From contig JAHIVH010000070.1 of the NCBI GenBank assembly GCA_018816735.1, positions 310,001 to 374,000 on the forward strand: a stretch of 64,000 bases of DNA, given 5' to 3'. The notes beneath the pieces are model-generated. The model saw only the letters and a program-made list of their open reading frames with translations, was not told where the DNA came from and did no database searches. The position numbers and the translations under genes are program-made. This stretch comes from Pseudomonadota bacterium. Its GTDB lineage: Bacteria; Desulfobacterota; Desulfobacteria; Desulfobacterales; JAHIVH01. Positions 48,474-58,542 of this stretch are shown in pieces (position 1 is the stretch's first letter; every line of letters begins with the position of its first letter).

Positions 48474-51059
48474 ATGGGTAATTTAATGATTCAAGATATA
48501 CTGCCATTCTGTGAAAAACCAAGCAGATATCTTGGATGTGAAACCAATATAATAAAGAAAAAAAGTGGTTCTGTAAAATTAAATATATCTCTGGTTTTTC
48601 CTGATCTTTATGAAATAGGAACCTCTCATTTCGGAATACAGATATTATACAGTATATTAAACAGCCACAATGACATCGCTGCTGAAAGGGTGTTTTATCC
48701 CGGTGCTGATATAGAAGATATATTGAGGGCCGGCAATATTCCCCTTTTTTCACTTGAATCCAAGCGGCCATTACAATCATTTGATATTGTTGGATTCAGT
48801 CTGCTTTACGAGCTAAATTACACAAACATTATATCTATTCTCGATCTTTCCCATATACCTTTTTTAGCTTCAGAAAGAGATAATACTTATCCATTCATAA
48901 TAGCTGGTGGTCCGTGTACATTTAACCCTGAACCAGTGGCCGACATTTTTGATGCCATGGTAATAGGAGACGGGGAAAATATTATACTCGAGATGTCTGA
49001 AAAATGGATTTCATGGAAACAGGCAAAAACAAATTCCAAATCCACTTTGTTGGAAATGTGGTCAGAATTACCGGGTGTCTATATACCTTCATTTTTTAAA
49101 CCTGTATATAATGGGGATTGCAACAACAACCCTTTGGATGGATTTACAGATATAGTTCCCATCTATTCTCATTACACAAAAGTTAAAAAGGCTGTCTTAC
49201 CTGATATTGACAAGAATAGTTTTCCAGAGTCACCTATTGTTCCCTTTGGAAAACCGGTTCATGACAGGCTGCGTATAGAAATTGCCCGGGGTTGCAGCAG
49301 AGGGTGCCGGTTTTGTCAGGCAGGCATGATTTACAGACCTGTCCGTGAAAGATCTGTCGATACAATATTAACTATTACTGAAAATGCCATTAAAAATACG
49401 GGTTATAACGATATATCCCTTTTATCTTTAAGCACGGGGGACTATTCTGATCTTGCCGGACTAATCAGTCAATTGATGGGTGGGGGACATGGTAATAATA
49501 GCTGCTTTAACCATACAGCAATTTCATTGCCTTCTATTCGTGCTGATGTTTTAACACCTGAGTTAATGAGTCTTATTAAAAGAGTCAGGAAAACCGGTTT
49601 TACAATTGCGCCTGAGGCAGGGACAGACCGTTTAAGAAAGGTCATCAATAAAGGGCTTACAGAAAAGGAAATTATAGATACTGTTCAAAATGCCTTTAAC
49701 TTGGGATGGAAGGTTATAAAGTTATATTTTATGGTTGGATTGCCGACTGAAACAGAGGAAGACCTAACCGGCATCGTTGATCTGGTCAAAAAGCTTAAAA
49801 GTCTAAAAGGTTCAAAAGGCAGGAAACCTACTTTAAACGTCAGTGTCACAACATTTATTCCCAAAGCTCATACCCCGTTTCAGTGGATGGCTCAAATTGG
49901 TTTTGAGGAATCGATGGCCAAAATTTTCCGACTAAAAAAAATTCTAGAAATACCTGGTGTCCAGTTTAAATGGCAGGATCCGAAAGTCAGCCTGTTAGAG
50001 GGAATTTGGGCCAGAGGTGATAGAAGACTTACGCCTGTTCTTATTTCTGCCTATAAAAAAGGGTGTAAATTGGACGGATGGCGAGATTATTTTAATTTTG
50101 ATCTCTGGAAAGAAGCCTTTCAAGAAGAAAATGTGGATATTACCAGGGTCAACTTTAAATATAATGATTTTGATAATTCATTACCGTGGGACCATATTGA
50201 TTCAGGCGTAAAAAAATCATTTTTAGTCAATGAATGGCACCACGCGTTAAAATCTGAATTTACAGAAGATTGCAGAAATGGTTCATGCAGTGGATGTGGC
50301 GTATGTGATTTTAAAGAAATAAAACCGGTTCTTTTCAATAAAATAAATATCCAATCCTTTGTAAACGCGACTGATCCATTACAACTCAGCACGTCAAATT
50401 CCCAGCAAACCGGTTTTAAATATTTTATTTCTTTTTCAAAACAGGGTATGGCCAAATACCTAAGCCACCTTGAACTGGTTAATATCATAATGCGAGCGAT
50501 TAAAAGAACAGATATACCTGTGCAATTTTCAAACGGATTTCATCCAAAACCAAAAATTTCATTTGATGATCCTTTACCTGTGGGAATAGAAACCCTGGAA
50601 GACTTTTTTTATTTTGAATTGACTGAATATATTAATCCGGAAACCATTGAAAAAAAATTGAATAGTGACCTTCCAGAAGGTATTCTAATAAATAGCTGCA
50701 GGCAGAAGGTTCATCAATCAAAACATATTCAAACAAGTCCGGTTCGGTATTTGCTACATTCATCTAATTGTATTTTTGACGAAACCTGCCTAAATATATT
50801 TTTTTTACAGGAAAAATGTATTCTTATAAAAACAAATAAAAAGGGTCAGAAAAAAGAGATTGACCTCAAGAAGTTGGTTTTAAAAATTGAATTACTTGAT
50901 TCTTATAATTTACTAATGTTACTAATATTTGAATCTGGGCTCTCGGTAAGACCTTCGGAGATAATCAAAACCGTATTCAGCTTTTCCGATAATGAAATCA
51001 AACCTATCCGCATACTGAAAGTTCCGGTAAAAAAAAAAGCGGAAATGAATTTGGCATAA
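48474..51059 (+). CDS. Radical SAM protein with C-terminal DUF2344 domain
   Basis: An 861-residue fusion: an N-terminal B12-binding-like domain (about 30-180, DLYEIGTSHFGIQILYSIL), a radical SAM domain with CSRGCRFC (CX3CX2C, about 276-283), a cysteine-rich linker (CRNGSCSGCGVCDF) and a C-terminal DUF2344 domain (FISFSKQGMAKYLSHLELV). This architecture is conserved and usually stands just before ribonuclease G, as here, 61 bp upstream. Its substrate is not known; an RNA or ribosome-related role is suggested by this neighbourhood. Confidence 0.92.
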   Translation: MGNLMIQDILPFCEKPSRYLGCETNIIKKKSGSVKLNISLVFPDLYEIGTSHFGIQILYSILNSHNDIAAERVFYPGADIEDILRAGNIPLFSLESKRPLQSFDIVGFSLLYELNYTNIISILDLSHIPFLASERDNTYPFIIAGGPCTFNPEPVADIFDAMVIGDGENIILEMSEKWISWKQAKTNSKSTLLEMWSELPGVYIPSFFKPVYNGDCNNNPLDGFTDIVPIYSHYTKVKKAVLPDIDKNSFPESPIVPFGKPVHDRLRIEIARGCSRGCRFCQAGMIYRPVRERSVDTILTITENAIKNTGYNDISLLSLSTGDYSDLAGLISQLMGGGHGNNSCFNHTAISLPSIRADVLTPELMSLIKRVRKTGFTIAPEAGTDRLRKVINKGLTEKEIIDTVQNAFNLGWKVIKLYFMVGLPTETEEDLTGIVDLVKKLKSLKGSKGRKPTLNVSVTTFIPKAHTPFQWMAQIGFEESMAKIFRLKKILEIPGVQFKWQDPKVSLLEGIWARGDRRLTPVLISAYKKGCKLDGWRDYFNFDLWKEAFQEENVDITRVNFKYNDFDNSLPWDHIDSGVKKSFLVNEWHHALKSEFTEDCRNGSCSGCGVCDFKEIKPVLFNKINIQSFVNATDPLQLSTSNSQQTGFKYFISFSKQGMAKYLSHLELVNIIMRAIKRTDIPVQFSNGFHPKPKISFDDPLPVGIETLEDFFYFELTEYINPETIEKKLNSDLPEGILINSCRQKVHQSKHIQTSPVRYLLHSSNCIFDETCLNIFFLQEKCILIKTNKKGQKKEIDLKKLVLKIELLDSYNLLMLLIFESGLSVRPSEIIKTVFSFSDNEIKPIRILKVPVKKKAEMNLA

Positions 51060-51120
51060 ACCAAGCCTGTTAAAGAGGCAGGGTTAAAATTATAATTGTT
51101 TTTAATTTGAGAATTTTTTT

Positions 51121-52659
51121 ATGAATACTGAGCTTATTGTAAATGTAACAGATCATGAAACCAGAGTAGCCCTTATTGAAAATGGTATCCTTGCCGAAAT
51201 TTTCATTGAACGGGGTGATGAAACAAATATCACCGGCAATATTTACAAGGGTATAGTGCAACGCGTTCTACCAGGTATGCAGGCTGCATTTGTGGATATT
51301 AATCTTGATCAGGCCGCATTTTTATATGTTGATGATGTGGTAGGGAGAAAAAATAATGGTGATGACCATCTGGGTAATGATGATATATCTTCAGACGACT
51401 TGTCTATCGAAGATTTTGATCCGGAAACCATCCCTCCAAAAAGACCTAATGCAAAAATAGAAGACCTGATTACCGAGGGTCAGGAAATTATGGTTCAGGT
51501 TGTCAAATCACCTATTGGATCAAAAGGACCCAGAATTACAACCCATATCTCACTGCCTGGCCGTTATCTTGTCTTAATGCCAACCGTAAATCATGTTGGT
51601 ATATCACGAAGAATTGAAGATAAGGACGAACGAAGTAGGCTTAAGGACCTTATTCTAAATTCAAGACAACATAACTATGGATATATATCAAGAACTGCAA
51701 GTGAAGGTATTTCCAATGATAAATTAATTCATGAGATGAAATTACTTGAAAATTCATGGAATAATATTAAGGAAAAAATAGGGCAGACCACAGCTCCTTG
51801 CCTTCTCCATAAAGATCTAATTGTAACCTTAAGAGCTATACGGGATCATTTAATACATGATGCCAACAAATTAATAATTGATTCTTACACGGGTTACAAA
51901 TCCGTATTGGCTTTCATCGAAAGCATTATACCTGATTTTAATGTTAAAGTTGAATATTATGATAAACCTGAACCGGTTTTTGATTATTTTAACATAGAAA
52001 ATGAAATTAACAGAGCGCTTCAAAAGAAAGTATGGCTTAAATCTGGTGGGTATATCATCATTGAGCATACGGAAGCACTTGTGGCTATTGATGTGAATAC
52101 TGGTAGATACATTGGCAGGCATAATTTTGAAGAAACCGTATTAAAAATCAATCTAGAGGCGATTGATGAAATTGCCCGCCAAATTAGGCTCCGAAATATT
52201 GGTGGCATTATCATTATTGATTTCATCGATATGGAGCAGACCATTAATAAGGAAAATGTTTACAATACGCTAAAAGAGGTTTTAAAAAAGGATAAAAGTA
52301 AAACCAGCATCTTACCCATGTCTGATATGGGGCTTATCCAGATGACGAGAAAACGTGTGACAAAATCTCTGCTTAAAATGATGTGCGAGCCATGTTTTTA
52401 TTGTGAGGGAAATGGATTATTGCTGTCCAGGCAGACTGTTTGTTTTGATATTTTTAGGGAAATTATGAGAGGAGCTGATGATATCCTGGGAAATACAATC
52501 AAAATTAAAGTGAGTCCGCCGTTGTCAGATATGCTTAAAAATAAGGAAAAAAACATGATATTTTATATTGAAAACAAATTCGGGAAAAAAATTGAAATAA
52601 TCCCGGATAATGATTTTCACATAGAGGAATATGATATTCGAGAATCTTTTGAAAAATGA
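51121..52659 (+). CDS. rng: Ribonuclease G
   Basis: A 512-residue endoribonuclease of the RNase E/G family that cuts single-stranded A/U-rich RNA, as in 5S or 16S rRNA maturation. The S1 domain (about 37-110) interrupts an RNase H-like start; the catalytic region has AIDVNTGRYIG and IIIDFIDMEQ (catalytic Asp residues). The Zn-link pair CEPC lies near 422-425 in the sequence CEPCFYCEGNG. There is no long C-terminal scaffold, so it is G-type rather than E-type. Confidence 0.95.
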   Translation: MNTELIVNVTDHETRVALIENGILAEIFIERGDETNITGNIYKGIVQRVLPGMQAAFVDINLDQAAFLYVDDVVGRKNNGDDHLGNDDISSDDLSIEDFDPETIPPKRPNAKIEDLITEGQEIMVQVVKSPIGSKGPRITTHISLPGRYLVLMPTVNHVGISRRIEDKDERSRLKDLILNSRQHNYGYISRTASEGISNDKLIHEMKLLENSWNNIKEKIGQTTAPCLLHKDLIVTLRAIRDHLIHDANKLIIDSYTGYKSVLAFIESIIPDFNVKVEYYDKPEPVFDYFNIENEINRALQKKVWLKSGGYIIIEHTEALVAIDVNTGRYIGRHNFEETVLKINLEAIDEIARQIRLRNIGGIIIIDFIDMEQTINKENVYNTLKEVLKKDKSKTSILPMSDMGLIQMTRKRVTKSLLKMMCEPCFYCEGNGLLLSRQTVCFDIFREIMRGADDILGNTIKIKVSPPLSDMLKNKEKNMIFYIENKFGKKIEIIPDNDFHIEEYDIRESFEK

Positions 52660-52789
52660 TTATTGAAAGATTCTTTCTTGACACTCTCTTTAGAATATGG
52701 TTTTCTTACAGGATTCATTTTTAGAATATTAACTTTTAATGGTATAAATATATAAGAAGCATTTGAAAGAACGTTAAAGGAATTTAGTC

Positions 52790-52924
52790 ATGAAAAGAAC
52801 ATTCCAGCCTAGTAAAATCAAACGATCAAGAAAACATGGATTTTTAAGTAGAATGGCTACTGCAGCCGGTAGAAGAGTTATAAAAAGAAGAAGAGCCAGG
52901 GGAAGAAAGAAACTATCAGCTTAA
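52790..52924 (+). CDS. rpmH: Ribosomal protein L34
   Basis: A 44-residue, very basic ribosomal protein: [19 protein letters not shown] at the start and [17 protein letters not shown] at the end, the usual L34 pattern. AAAGGA stands about ten bases before the ATG. It is too short for common gene-finder limits and could be missed. It is the first gene of the conserved rpmH-rnpA-yidD-yidC-jag-mnmE set. TTGACA at about 52679 is a possible -35 box. Confidence 0.97.
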   Translation: MKRTFQPSKIKRSRKHGFLSRMATAAGRRVIKRRRARGRKKLSA

Positions 52925-53006
52925 TACACTATGCAGATACCATTAACTATTTAATTTGCTGGAATTAGTACTTGGTATGTGAGGGTTTCTAAGAGGTAAT
53001 CGCTAT

Positions 53007-53357
53007 TTGCGTGAATATTCGTTTCCTAAAAGTCATAGAATAAAAAAACGAAGAGACTATATAGAGTTATCAAAATCCGGAAACAGGATACAAGACAGAT
53101 ACTTCATAGTTTTATATAAAAAGAATCAATTACTTGGTTCACGCTTAGGGATAACCGTATCAAAAAAAGTCGGAGGCGCAGTAAATCGTAACAGACTAAA
53201 GCGAATTATCAGAGAAGCTTATCGCTTAAACAGGAAGCACCTGACTGAACACATAGACATCAATATTATCGTTAAAAAGCTGGCATCTAATATTCAATTT
53301 GAAATTGTTTTACCTTCTCTTAAAACGATTTTAGACAGAGCCTGTGAGAAAAAGTGA
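53007..53357 (+). CDS. rnpA: Ribonuclease P protein component
   Basis: A 116-residue basic protein that works with the RNase P RNA to remove 5' leaders from tRNA precursors. The RNR signature is in [17 protein letters not shown]. It begins with a TTG codon at 53007, preceded by AAGAGGT; no ATG or GTG start in frame lies closer, and a stop codon stands at 52980. Its end overlaps yidD by 4 bp (GTGA). The rnpB RNA is not in the window. Confidence 0.95.
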   Translation: MREYSFPKSHRIKKRRDYIELSKSGNRIQDRYFIVLYKKNQLLGSRLGITVSKKVGGAVNRNRLKRIIREAYRLNRKHLTEHIDINIIVKKLASNIQFEIVLPSLKTILDRACEKK

Positions 53358-53569
53358 GTATTAAAACAATACTTGTTTTATTAATCAAACTATATCAAGG
53401 GTTAATATCTCCATTTATAGGACCTGCATGTCGCTTTTACCCAACGTGTTCAGTTTATGCAATGACCGCAATAATTCGGTATGGTGCATTAAAAGGATCA
53501 TATCTTGCACTAAAACGTGTTTTAAGATGTCACCCCTTCCACCCAGGTGGTTTTGATCCTGTTCCCTAA
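53354..53569 (+). CDS. yidD: Membrane protein insertion efficiency factor YidD
   Basis: A 71-residue protein with an N-terminal hydrophobic helix (about 4-22) and the hallmark [11 protein letters not shown] plus [14 protein letters not shown]. It is a peripheral membrane factor that helps YidC insert proteins. The start codon is GTG, overlapping the rnpA stop codon, so translation is coupled. A long inverted repeat follows before yidC. Confidence 0.93.
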   Translation: MSIKTILVLLIKLYQGLISPFIGPACRFYPTCSVYAMTAIIRYGALKGSYLALKRVLRCHPFHPGGFDPVP

Positions 53570-53617
53570 CTTTTAAGTTTGTTCTTTTGGTTTTTTATAG
53601 CCATTGCCCTCCCTGTT

Positions 53618-53666
53618 TTAAATATAGATCGCATATGCTGATGGCACAACAGGAATCTATATTTAA
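53618..53666 (+). other. Inverted repeat upstream of yidC
   Basis: TTAAATATAGAT (53618-53629) and ATCTATATTTAA (53655-53666) form a perfect 12-bp, A/T-rich stem around a 25-nt loop, ending 35 bp before the yidC start. There is no T run after it, so it is not a clear terminator. It may act on yidC translation or mRNA stability. Confidence 0.4.
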
Positions 53667-53700
53667 TTACTACAAATAAAACAGTTGGTTAGGAGTTCCA

Positions 53701-55410
53701 ATGGAACAAGCACGCCTGTTTATGGCAATCGCACTGTCTATAATCGTATTTATCGTGTGGGACCATTTTTTCGTACCCAAACAACCCGCTTCACAAGCAC
53801 CTCCTTCAACTCAGGAAACGGTCAACACCAACCCTTCCAATAAGCCCATTCTTACGCATTCAGAAAATGGCATTAACGATCCCGCTTCTGCTGAAAGAGA
53901 AAGTATTGTAACTGACCAATTAAACCCAATCGTTGAGAAGGAGCCAAGAACGATTACCATTTCAACACCCGCCTACCACATTAAAATTTCAGAAAGAGGC
54001 GCGGTTATCACCAGTTTTACGCTTAACGATTATTTTGAAACTAAAAAAAGCCATATTAATAAGGAAGTAATTTCAAGTGCTGTTTCAGGCGGGACACTCA
54101 GATCGGATATGTTGAATAACAGTATACCTGGTCTGGACAATGCCCTTTTTGAAACAGATGCAAAAACGGATTCTATAATAGTTGAGAAAGATACTGTATC
54201 TGTTTCATTCAGATGGCACAACCCTAATGGTTTTAGCATTGCTAAAACTTTTAATTTCAAACCAGAAGGCTATATTTTTACATATTCAGTCAATATCGTT
54301 AACAACTCAAACGCCACATTAGACGATAGTTTGGAAATTTCGTTTGTTGACGCTTTTCCCGAAAATGGGGGGTATGCATTTGAAGGCCCATGCGCGCTAA
54401 TAGACAATCATCTTGAAGAGGTCAAGGCAAAGAAAATAAAAACCAAGAACATTTATACCGGAGAGCTCGAGTGGATCGCAGTTCAGGATAGGTATTTTAT
54501 GTCTAGCATCATTCCTGAAATGAAACAGGATCTGAGCATGCACCTGAACTTGAATCAAAGCACCCGAATATCGGGTTCGAACATCTCTGAAACGTATAAT
54601 ATCATAGATACCCGTCTTGTTCAAATGATTGGCGCCATTTCTCCGGGTAATCAAAAAACGCTTTCCTATGATATTTATATGGGACCCAAAAGTGTCCGGA
54701 TTTTAAAAGGGTCGGGGTACCGTTTAGACAAAGCGGTCAATTTTGGATGGTTTGATTTTCTTGCAAAGCCTTGTTTGTGGCTTATGAATGTTTTTTACGA
54801 TTTTATTCCTAACTACGGTCTTGCTATTATTTTTCTTACCATACTGATAAAGATATTATTTTGGCCATTAGGAACCAAAGCATACAAATCCATGAATGAG
54901 ATGAAAAAGCTTCAACCACTGATGGCTGAAATTAATGAAAAATACAAAAGCGATCCTCAAAAAAAGAACCAAGAGGTCATGGCTTTATACAAGACCTACA
55001 AAGTAAATCCTCTTGGGGGATGTTTGCCAATGCTTGTACAAATGCCTATCTTTTTAGCATTATACAAAATGCTATATTCCGCTATCGAACTCAGGCACGC
55101 CCCGTTTTTTGGTTGGATTACCGATTTGTCAGCTCCTGACAGACTCTTTAATTTTGGTGTCGTAATACCTTTTTTCGAGCCGCCAACAGGTATACCCGTG
55201 CTTACTTTGATAATGGGTGCAAGCATGTTTATTCAGCAAAAAATGTCACCACCTGCAGGAGATCCTTCTCAAGCTAAAATGATGATGATGATGCCTTTAT
55301 TTATGACTGTTATTTTCATTAATTTTTCATCAGGACTTGTCCTGTATTGGCTCATTAACAACATTCTATCAATAGCGCAGCAGTATTATATAACAAAAAA
55401 TAATAACTAA
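53701..55410 (+). CDS. yidC: Membrane protein insertase YidC
   Basis: A 569-residue insertase of the Gram-negative type. The N-terminal membrane helix (about 4-21) is followed by a large periplasmic domain (about 60-345) and a five-helix C-terminal core (about 355-565) with FWPLGTKAYKSMNEMKKLQP and NPLGGCLPMLVQMPIFLALY. It inserts membrane proteins alone or with SecYEG. TAGGAG stands before the ATG. jag follows directly. Confidence 0.97.
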   Translation: MEQARLFMAIALSIIVFIVWDHFFVPKQPASQAPPSTQETVNTNPSNKPILTHSENGINDPASAERESIVTDQLNPIVEKEPRTITISTPAYHIKISERGAVITSFTLNDYFETKKSHINKEVISSAVSGGTLRSDMLNNSIPGLDNALFETDAKTDSIIVEKDTVSVSFRWHNPNGFSIAKTFNFKPEGYIFTYSVNIVNNSNATLDDSLEISFVDAFPENGGYAFEGPCALIDNHLEEVKAKKIKTKNIYTGELEWIAVQDRYFMSSIIPEMKQDLSMHLNLNQSTRISGSNISETYNIIDTRLVQMIGAISPGNQKTLSYDIYMGPKSVRILKGSGYRLDKAVNFGWFDFLAKPCLWLMNVFYDFIPNYGLAIIFLTILIKILFWPLGTKAYKSMNEMKKLQPLMAEINEKYKSDPQKKNQEVMALYKTYKVNPLGGCLPMLVQMPIFLALYKMLYSAIELRHAPFFGWITDLSAPDRLFNFGVVIPFFEPPTGIPVLTLIMGASMFIQQKMSPPAGDPSQAKMMMMMPLFMTVIFINFSSGLVLYWLINNILSIAQQYYITKNNN

Positions 55411-55427
55411 CCATGGAGGAATTAACA

Positions 55428-56303
55428 ATGCCTCAAATAGAATTTGAAGGCAAGAACATCGACGATGCAGTTAGTAACGCCTGCAAAAAACTTAATTGTG
55501 ATAAAAATAATTTAAAGTTTGATATTTTATCATCCGGGTCGACCGGAATTTTTGGATTAATTGGAGCTAAAAAGGCAAAAATTCGTGTTATCGAAAATTT
55601 TCAGCCGCCCCAAACTGTTCTGAAAACCGATTCTTCTGCAAGCACCCGAAAACAAGTCCCTGGTGATGGGATAAAATCTTTAGTCGATGAGGCTTTTAAT
55701 GGCACGGAAAAAAAGACGGCCTATTCACGGCCAGCTAAACCCAAAAATCCGCCAAAAGAAACCGAACCTACACAAGAACCAGCCATCACCGCCCCATACG
55801 TCTACCCTGAAGGTCCTGTAATTTCCGGCAGGCAAATGCTTCAAAATGTTCTTGATTCTATTACAGATGGCGCCTCAGTTTCAATTGCAACCGACAGCGA
55901 TAGAGTTATCTACCGCATTGAAGGTGGGAACTCAGCGTTACTTATTGGAAAAAGAGGCCAAACTCTCGATGCTATGCAGTATCTCATCGATAAAATCGTA
56001 AACAAACAAAGTGATGAGCGCGTTAGAATTCAGATCGATATCGAAGGATATCTTGAAACAAGAAAAGCAAGTCTTGAAAGCCTCGCGCTCCGCTTGGCAG
56101 AAAAAGCTAAGAAAACGGGGAAACCATCTACCATCAGTCAAATGACCGCCCATGACAGAAGGATAGTTCACTTAACGCTTAAGGACGATCATACGGTAAA
56201 AACCAGAAGTATTGGAGAAGGATATTACAGACGCTTGGTCATTTTTCCCAAAAAGCGCAAATTCAGGAAAAATACCAAATATGATAGTCCCGAAGCCAAA
56301 TAG
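55428..56303 (+). CDS. jag: Jag/KhpB-type RNA-binding protein
   Basis: A 291-residue protein with a Jag-N domain (about 1-50), a variable Pro-rich linker, a KH domain (about 140-215, ALLIGKRGQTLDAMQYLIDK) and an R3H domain (about 225-285, RRIVHLTLKDDHTVKTRSIG). It binds RNA and has been linked to cell division and envelope growth. The start at 55428 (MPQIEFEGKN) follows GGAGG; an ATG at 55413 inside the ribosome-binding site is less likely. Confidence 0.92.
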   Translation: MPQIEFEGKNIDDAVSNACKKLNCDKNNLKFDILSSGSTGIFGLIGAKKAKIRVIENFQPPQTVLKTDSSASTRKQVPGDGIKSLVDEAFNGTEKKTAYSRPAKPKNPPKETEPTQEPAITAPYVYPEGPVISGRQMLQNVLDSITDGASVSIATDSDRVIYRIEGGNSALLIGKRGQTLDAMQYLIDKIVNKQSDERVRIQIDIEGYLETRKASLESLALRLAEKAKKTGKPSTISQMTAHDRRIVHLTLKDDHTVKTRSIGEGYYRRLVIFPKKRKFRKNTKYDSPEAK

Positions 56304-56409
56304 CCTGATTCATTTAATCAATCGGCATTTTTAGATGGTAAAATATTCTCAACAGATTCGGGTCATAATTTGAGTACAGACCATCTGAACGGCTATAAGC
56401 TATTAAATT

Positions 56410-57807
56410 ATGACCAAATACGAACCATCTACCATAGCAGCTATTTCAACTCCACCAGGAACAGGGGGGATTGGTATTATTAAGATATCTGGCCCCCTGT
56501 CAATCACCGCTGCCCATACCATCTTCAAGTCAACAAATGCCGGCTTGCTTAATAGCCCCAAATTTCTTCATAGAAAAATTTATTTCGGTTATATAGTTGA
56601 GCCTGAATCGAATAGGATTCTTGATGAGGCTATTCTATTTATAATGAAATCACCTCACTCTTACACATGTGAAGATGTTGTTGAAATTCAGCTTCATAGC
56701 AGTCCAATCATTATGAGCGTTATACTTGATTTGCTTCTCACAATGGGCATACGCCTGGCCGAGCCTGGGGAATTTACAAAACGGGCTTTCTTAAATGGCC
56801 GTATTGATCTTATTCAGGCCGAATCCATAATTGATTTGATCGAATCCCAAACAAAAACAGCAGGTTTAATATCAGCAGCTCTACTTAAGGGAGAACTTGG
56901 CCATATTTTTCATTGCCTAAAATCCGAATTAATCGATTTTTTATCTCTCATTGAAGCTTCCATAGATTTTCCAGATGAAAATTTGGACATTCCCTCGTCA
57001 GATTCACTAATAAATACATTAAATCGTATCATCAATGAGCATATATCCCGCCTAGTGGCTAATTATACAGAAAAGCATCACCTTCGAGATGGTATTAACA
57101 TTGTCATTGCCGGCGGACCCAATGTCGGTAAATCCAGTTTGATGAACTGTATTCTAAAAAAGGAAAAATCGATCGTCACACCAGTTCCTGGCACGACCAG
57201 GGATATTATTGATGATACCATCATTTTAAACGGTACCCACGTCGTTATCAGTGATACTGCCGGTATTCATCAGACCAATGACCTGATAGAAAGAATAGGT
57301 GTCGAAAAGGCAAAACTCCATATTCAAAACGCCGATATCGTGCTCCTTGTGATTGATATTTCCAAAGACACACCCATTTTAAATCATCGAATATATACGT
57401 CAATCATCGATAAACAGGTGATTCTGGTTTTAAACAAAATCGATTTGGTTGATGAACCCTACACTTATGATTTTTCTATATTTAAAAAGGGTATTCAACA
57501 TGTTTTTGTATCAGCTAAAAACAATCAGGGAATCCCGGAACTTAAAAATATTATTTCCAATCTATTTAGTTTTGATATCAAGCATTCTGAAAGTCAGCTT
57601 ATCCCCACAATTAGACAGAAGAATGCTTTAGATTTTATTCAAAACAATTTGTACGCTGCCATTAAATCTATTGCAGACTCTTTTCCCCTTGAACTGGTAG
57701 CTATTGATATAAAGGCCTGTATCGAAAAAATCGGAGAAATTACAGGAGACAACACCCCGATTGATATACTCGATACAATTTTTAACAATTTTTGTATTGG
57801 CAAATAA
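56410..57807 (+). CDS. mnmE: tRNA modification GTPase MnmE
   Basis: A 465-residue GTPase that with MnmG modifies the wobble uridine of several tRNAs. The N-terminal folate-binding domain (about 1-118) is followed by a helical domain, and within it the G domain with GGPNVGKSSLMN (235-246), PGTTRDIID, DTAGIH and NKID. The C-terminal CIGK motif (cysteine 462) is present. The stop codon is followed at once by a parS site. mnmG, which often follows, is not here. Confidence 0.97.
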   Translation: MTKYEPSTIAAISTPPGTGGIGIIKISGPLSITAAHTIFKSTNAGLLNSPKFLHRKIYFGYIVEPESNRILDEAILFIMKSPHSYTCEDVVEIQLHSSPIIMSVILDLLLTMGIRLAEPGEFTKRAFLNGRIDLIQAESIIDLIESQTKTAGLISAALLKGELGHIFHCLKSELIDFLSLIEASIDFPDENLDIPSSDSLINTLNRIINEHISRLVANYTEKHHLRDGINIVIAGGPNVGKSSLMNCILKKEKSIVTPVPGTTRDIIDDTIILNGTHVVISDTAGIHQTNDLIERIGVEKAKLHIQNADIVLLVIDISKDTPILNHRIYTSIIDKQVILVLNKIDLVDEPYTYDFSIFKKGIQHVFVSAKNNQGIPELKNIISNLFSFDIKHSESQLIPTIRQKNALDFIQNNLYAAIKSIADSFPLELVAIDIKACIEKIGEITGDNTPIDILDTIFNNFCIGK

Positions 57808-57823
57808 TGTTTCACGTGAAACA
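57808..57823. promoter_or_regulatory. parS centromere site
   Basis: TGTTTCACGTGAAACA, a perfect 16-bp palindrome identical to the B. subtilis/Proteobacteria parS consensus that ParB (Spo0J) binds. It starts at the base after the mnmE stop codon. parS sites cluster near the replication origin and serve chromosome segregation. parA and parB are not in the window. I saw no second copy, but did not check exhaustively. Confidence 0.85.
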
Positions 57824-57855
57824 TTGTTGGTTTTTAAAAATGGAGGTTAAGGGAC

Positions 57856-58542
57856 GTGAGTATGGATTTTAAGCCTATTCTTGATAAATATGAGACCTAT
57901 GTCCAAATGATAGACGGTATATTTAAAAAGGTGGGGAATGAATATGGATATTGTGTGAAATGTAAGCCAGGTTGTGATGATTGCTGTTATGCCTTGTTCG
58001 ATTTATCTTTTATCGAAGCGGTGTATATCAACAGACGTTTTAAGGAGAATTTTAGTGGGGATCAACGATCGTTGTTGATAGAAAAAGCAGCACGGGCAGA
58101 CAGACAGATTCATAAACTTAAAAAGAGTGCATTTCAGCAGTTGAAACATGGTCGGGATGAGATCGGTATATTGGGAGATATGGCTATGGAGCGTGTGCGG
58201 TGCCCGTTTTTAAATGAAAAAAGCAAGTGTGACATGTATGATATGCGCCCGATAACTTGCAGGCTCTATGGTATTCCAACTTCAACGAGTGGGGCAAGCC
58301 ACATTTGTGGCAAGTCTGCGTTCGAAAAAGGGGGAAAATATCCCACGGTCAATATGGATAAGATTCATAATCAATTGTATAATCTGTCGTTGGAATTGGC
58401 TATTCATATAAAATCGAGATATGCGAAAATTGCAGAAGTATTAATACCTTTATCCATGGCTTTGATTACAGATTTTAATGAGGAATACTTGGGGGTCGGT
58501 GATGCAAAAAAAACTGGAGAAGAAGACAACCTGTCAAAATAA
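57856..58542 (+). CDS. YkgJ-family cysteine cluster protein
   Basis: A 228-residue protein with the YkgJ-type cysteine set: CVKCKPGCDDCC near 34-45 and CPFLNEKSKCDMYDMRPITC near 115-134, likely a Zn or Fe-S site. The start is GTG (57856), or ATG two codons later, after GGAGG. It is the first gene of a three-gene run and overlaps the next gene by 41 bp. Its codon choices (more G-ending codons) look unlike those of dnaN or gyrB. Confidence 0.85.
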   Translation: MSMDFKPILDKYETYVQMIDGIFKKVGNEYGYCVKCKPGCDDCCYALFDLSFIEAVYINRRFKENFSGDQRSLLIEKAARADRQIHKLKKSAFQQLKHGRDEIGILGDMAMERVRCPFLNEKSKCDMYDMRPITCRLYGIPTSTSGASHICGKSAFEKGGKYPTVNMDKIHNQLYNLSLELAIHIKSRYAKIAEVLIPLSMALITDFNEEYLGVGDAKKTGEEDNLSK

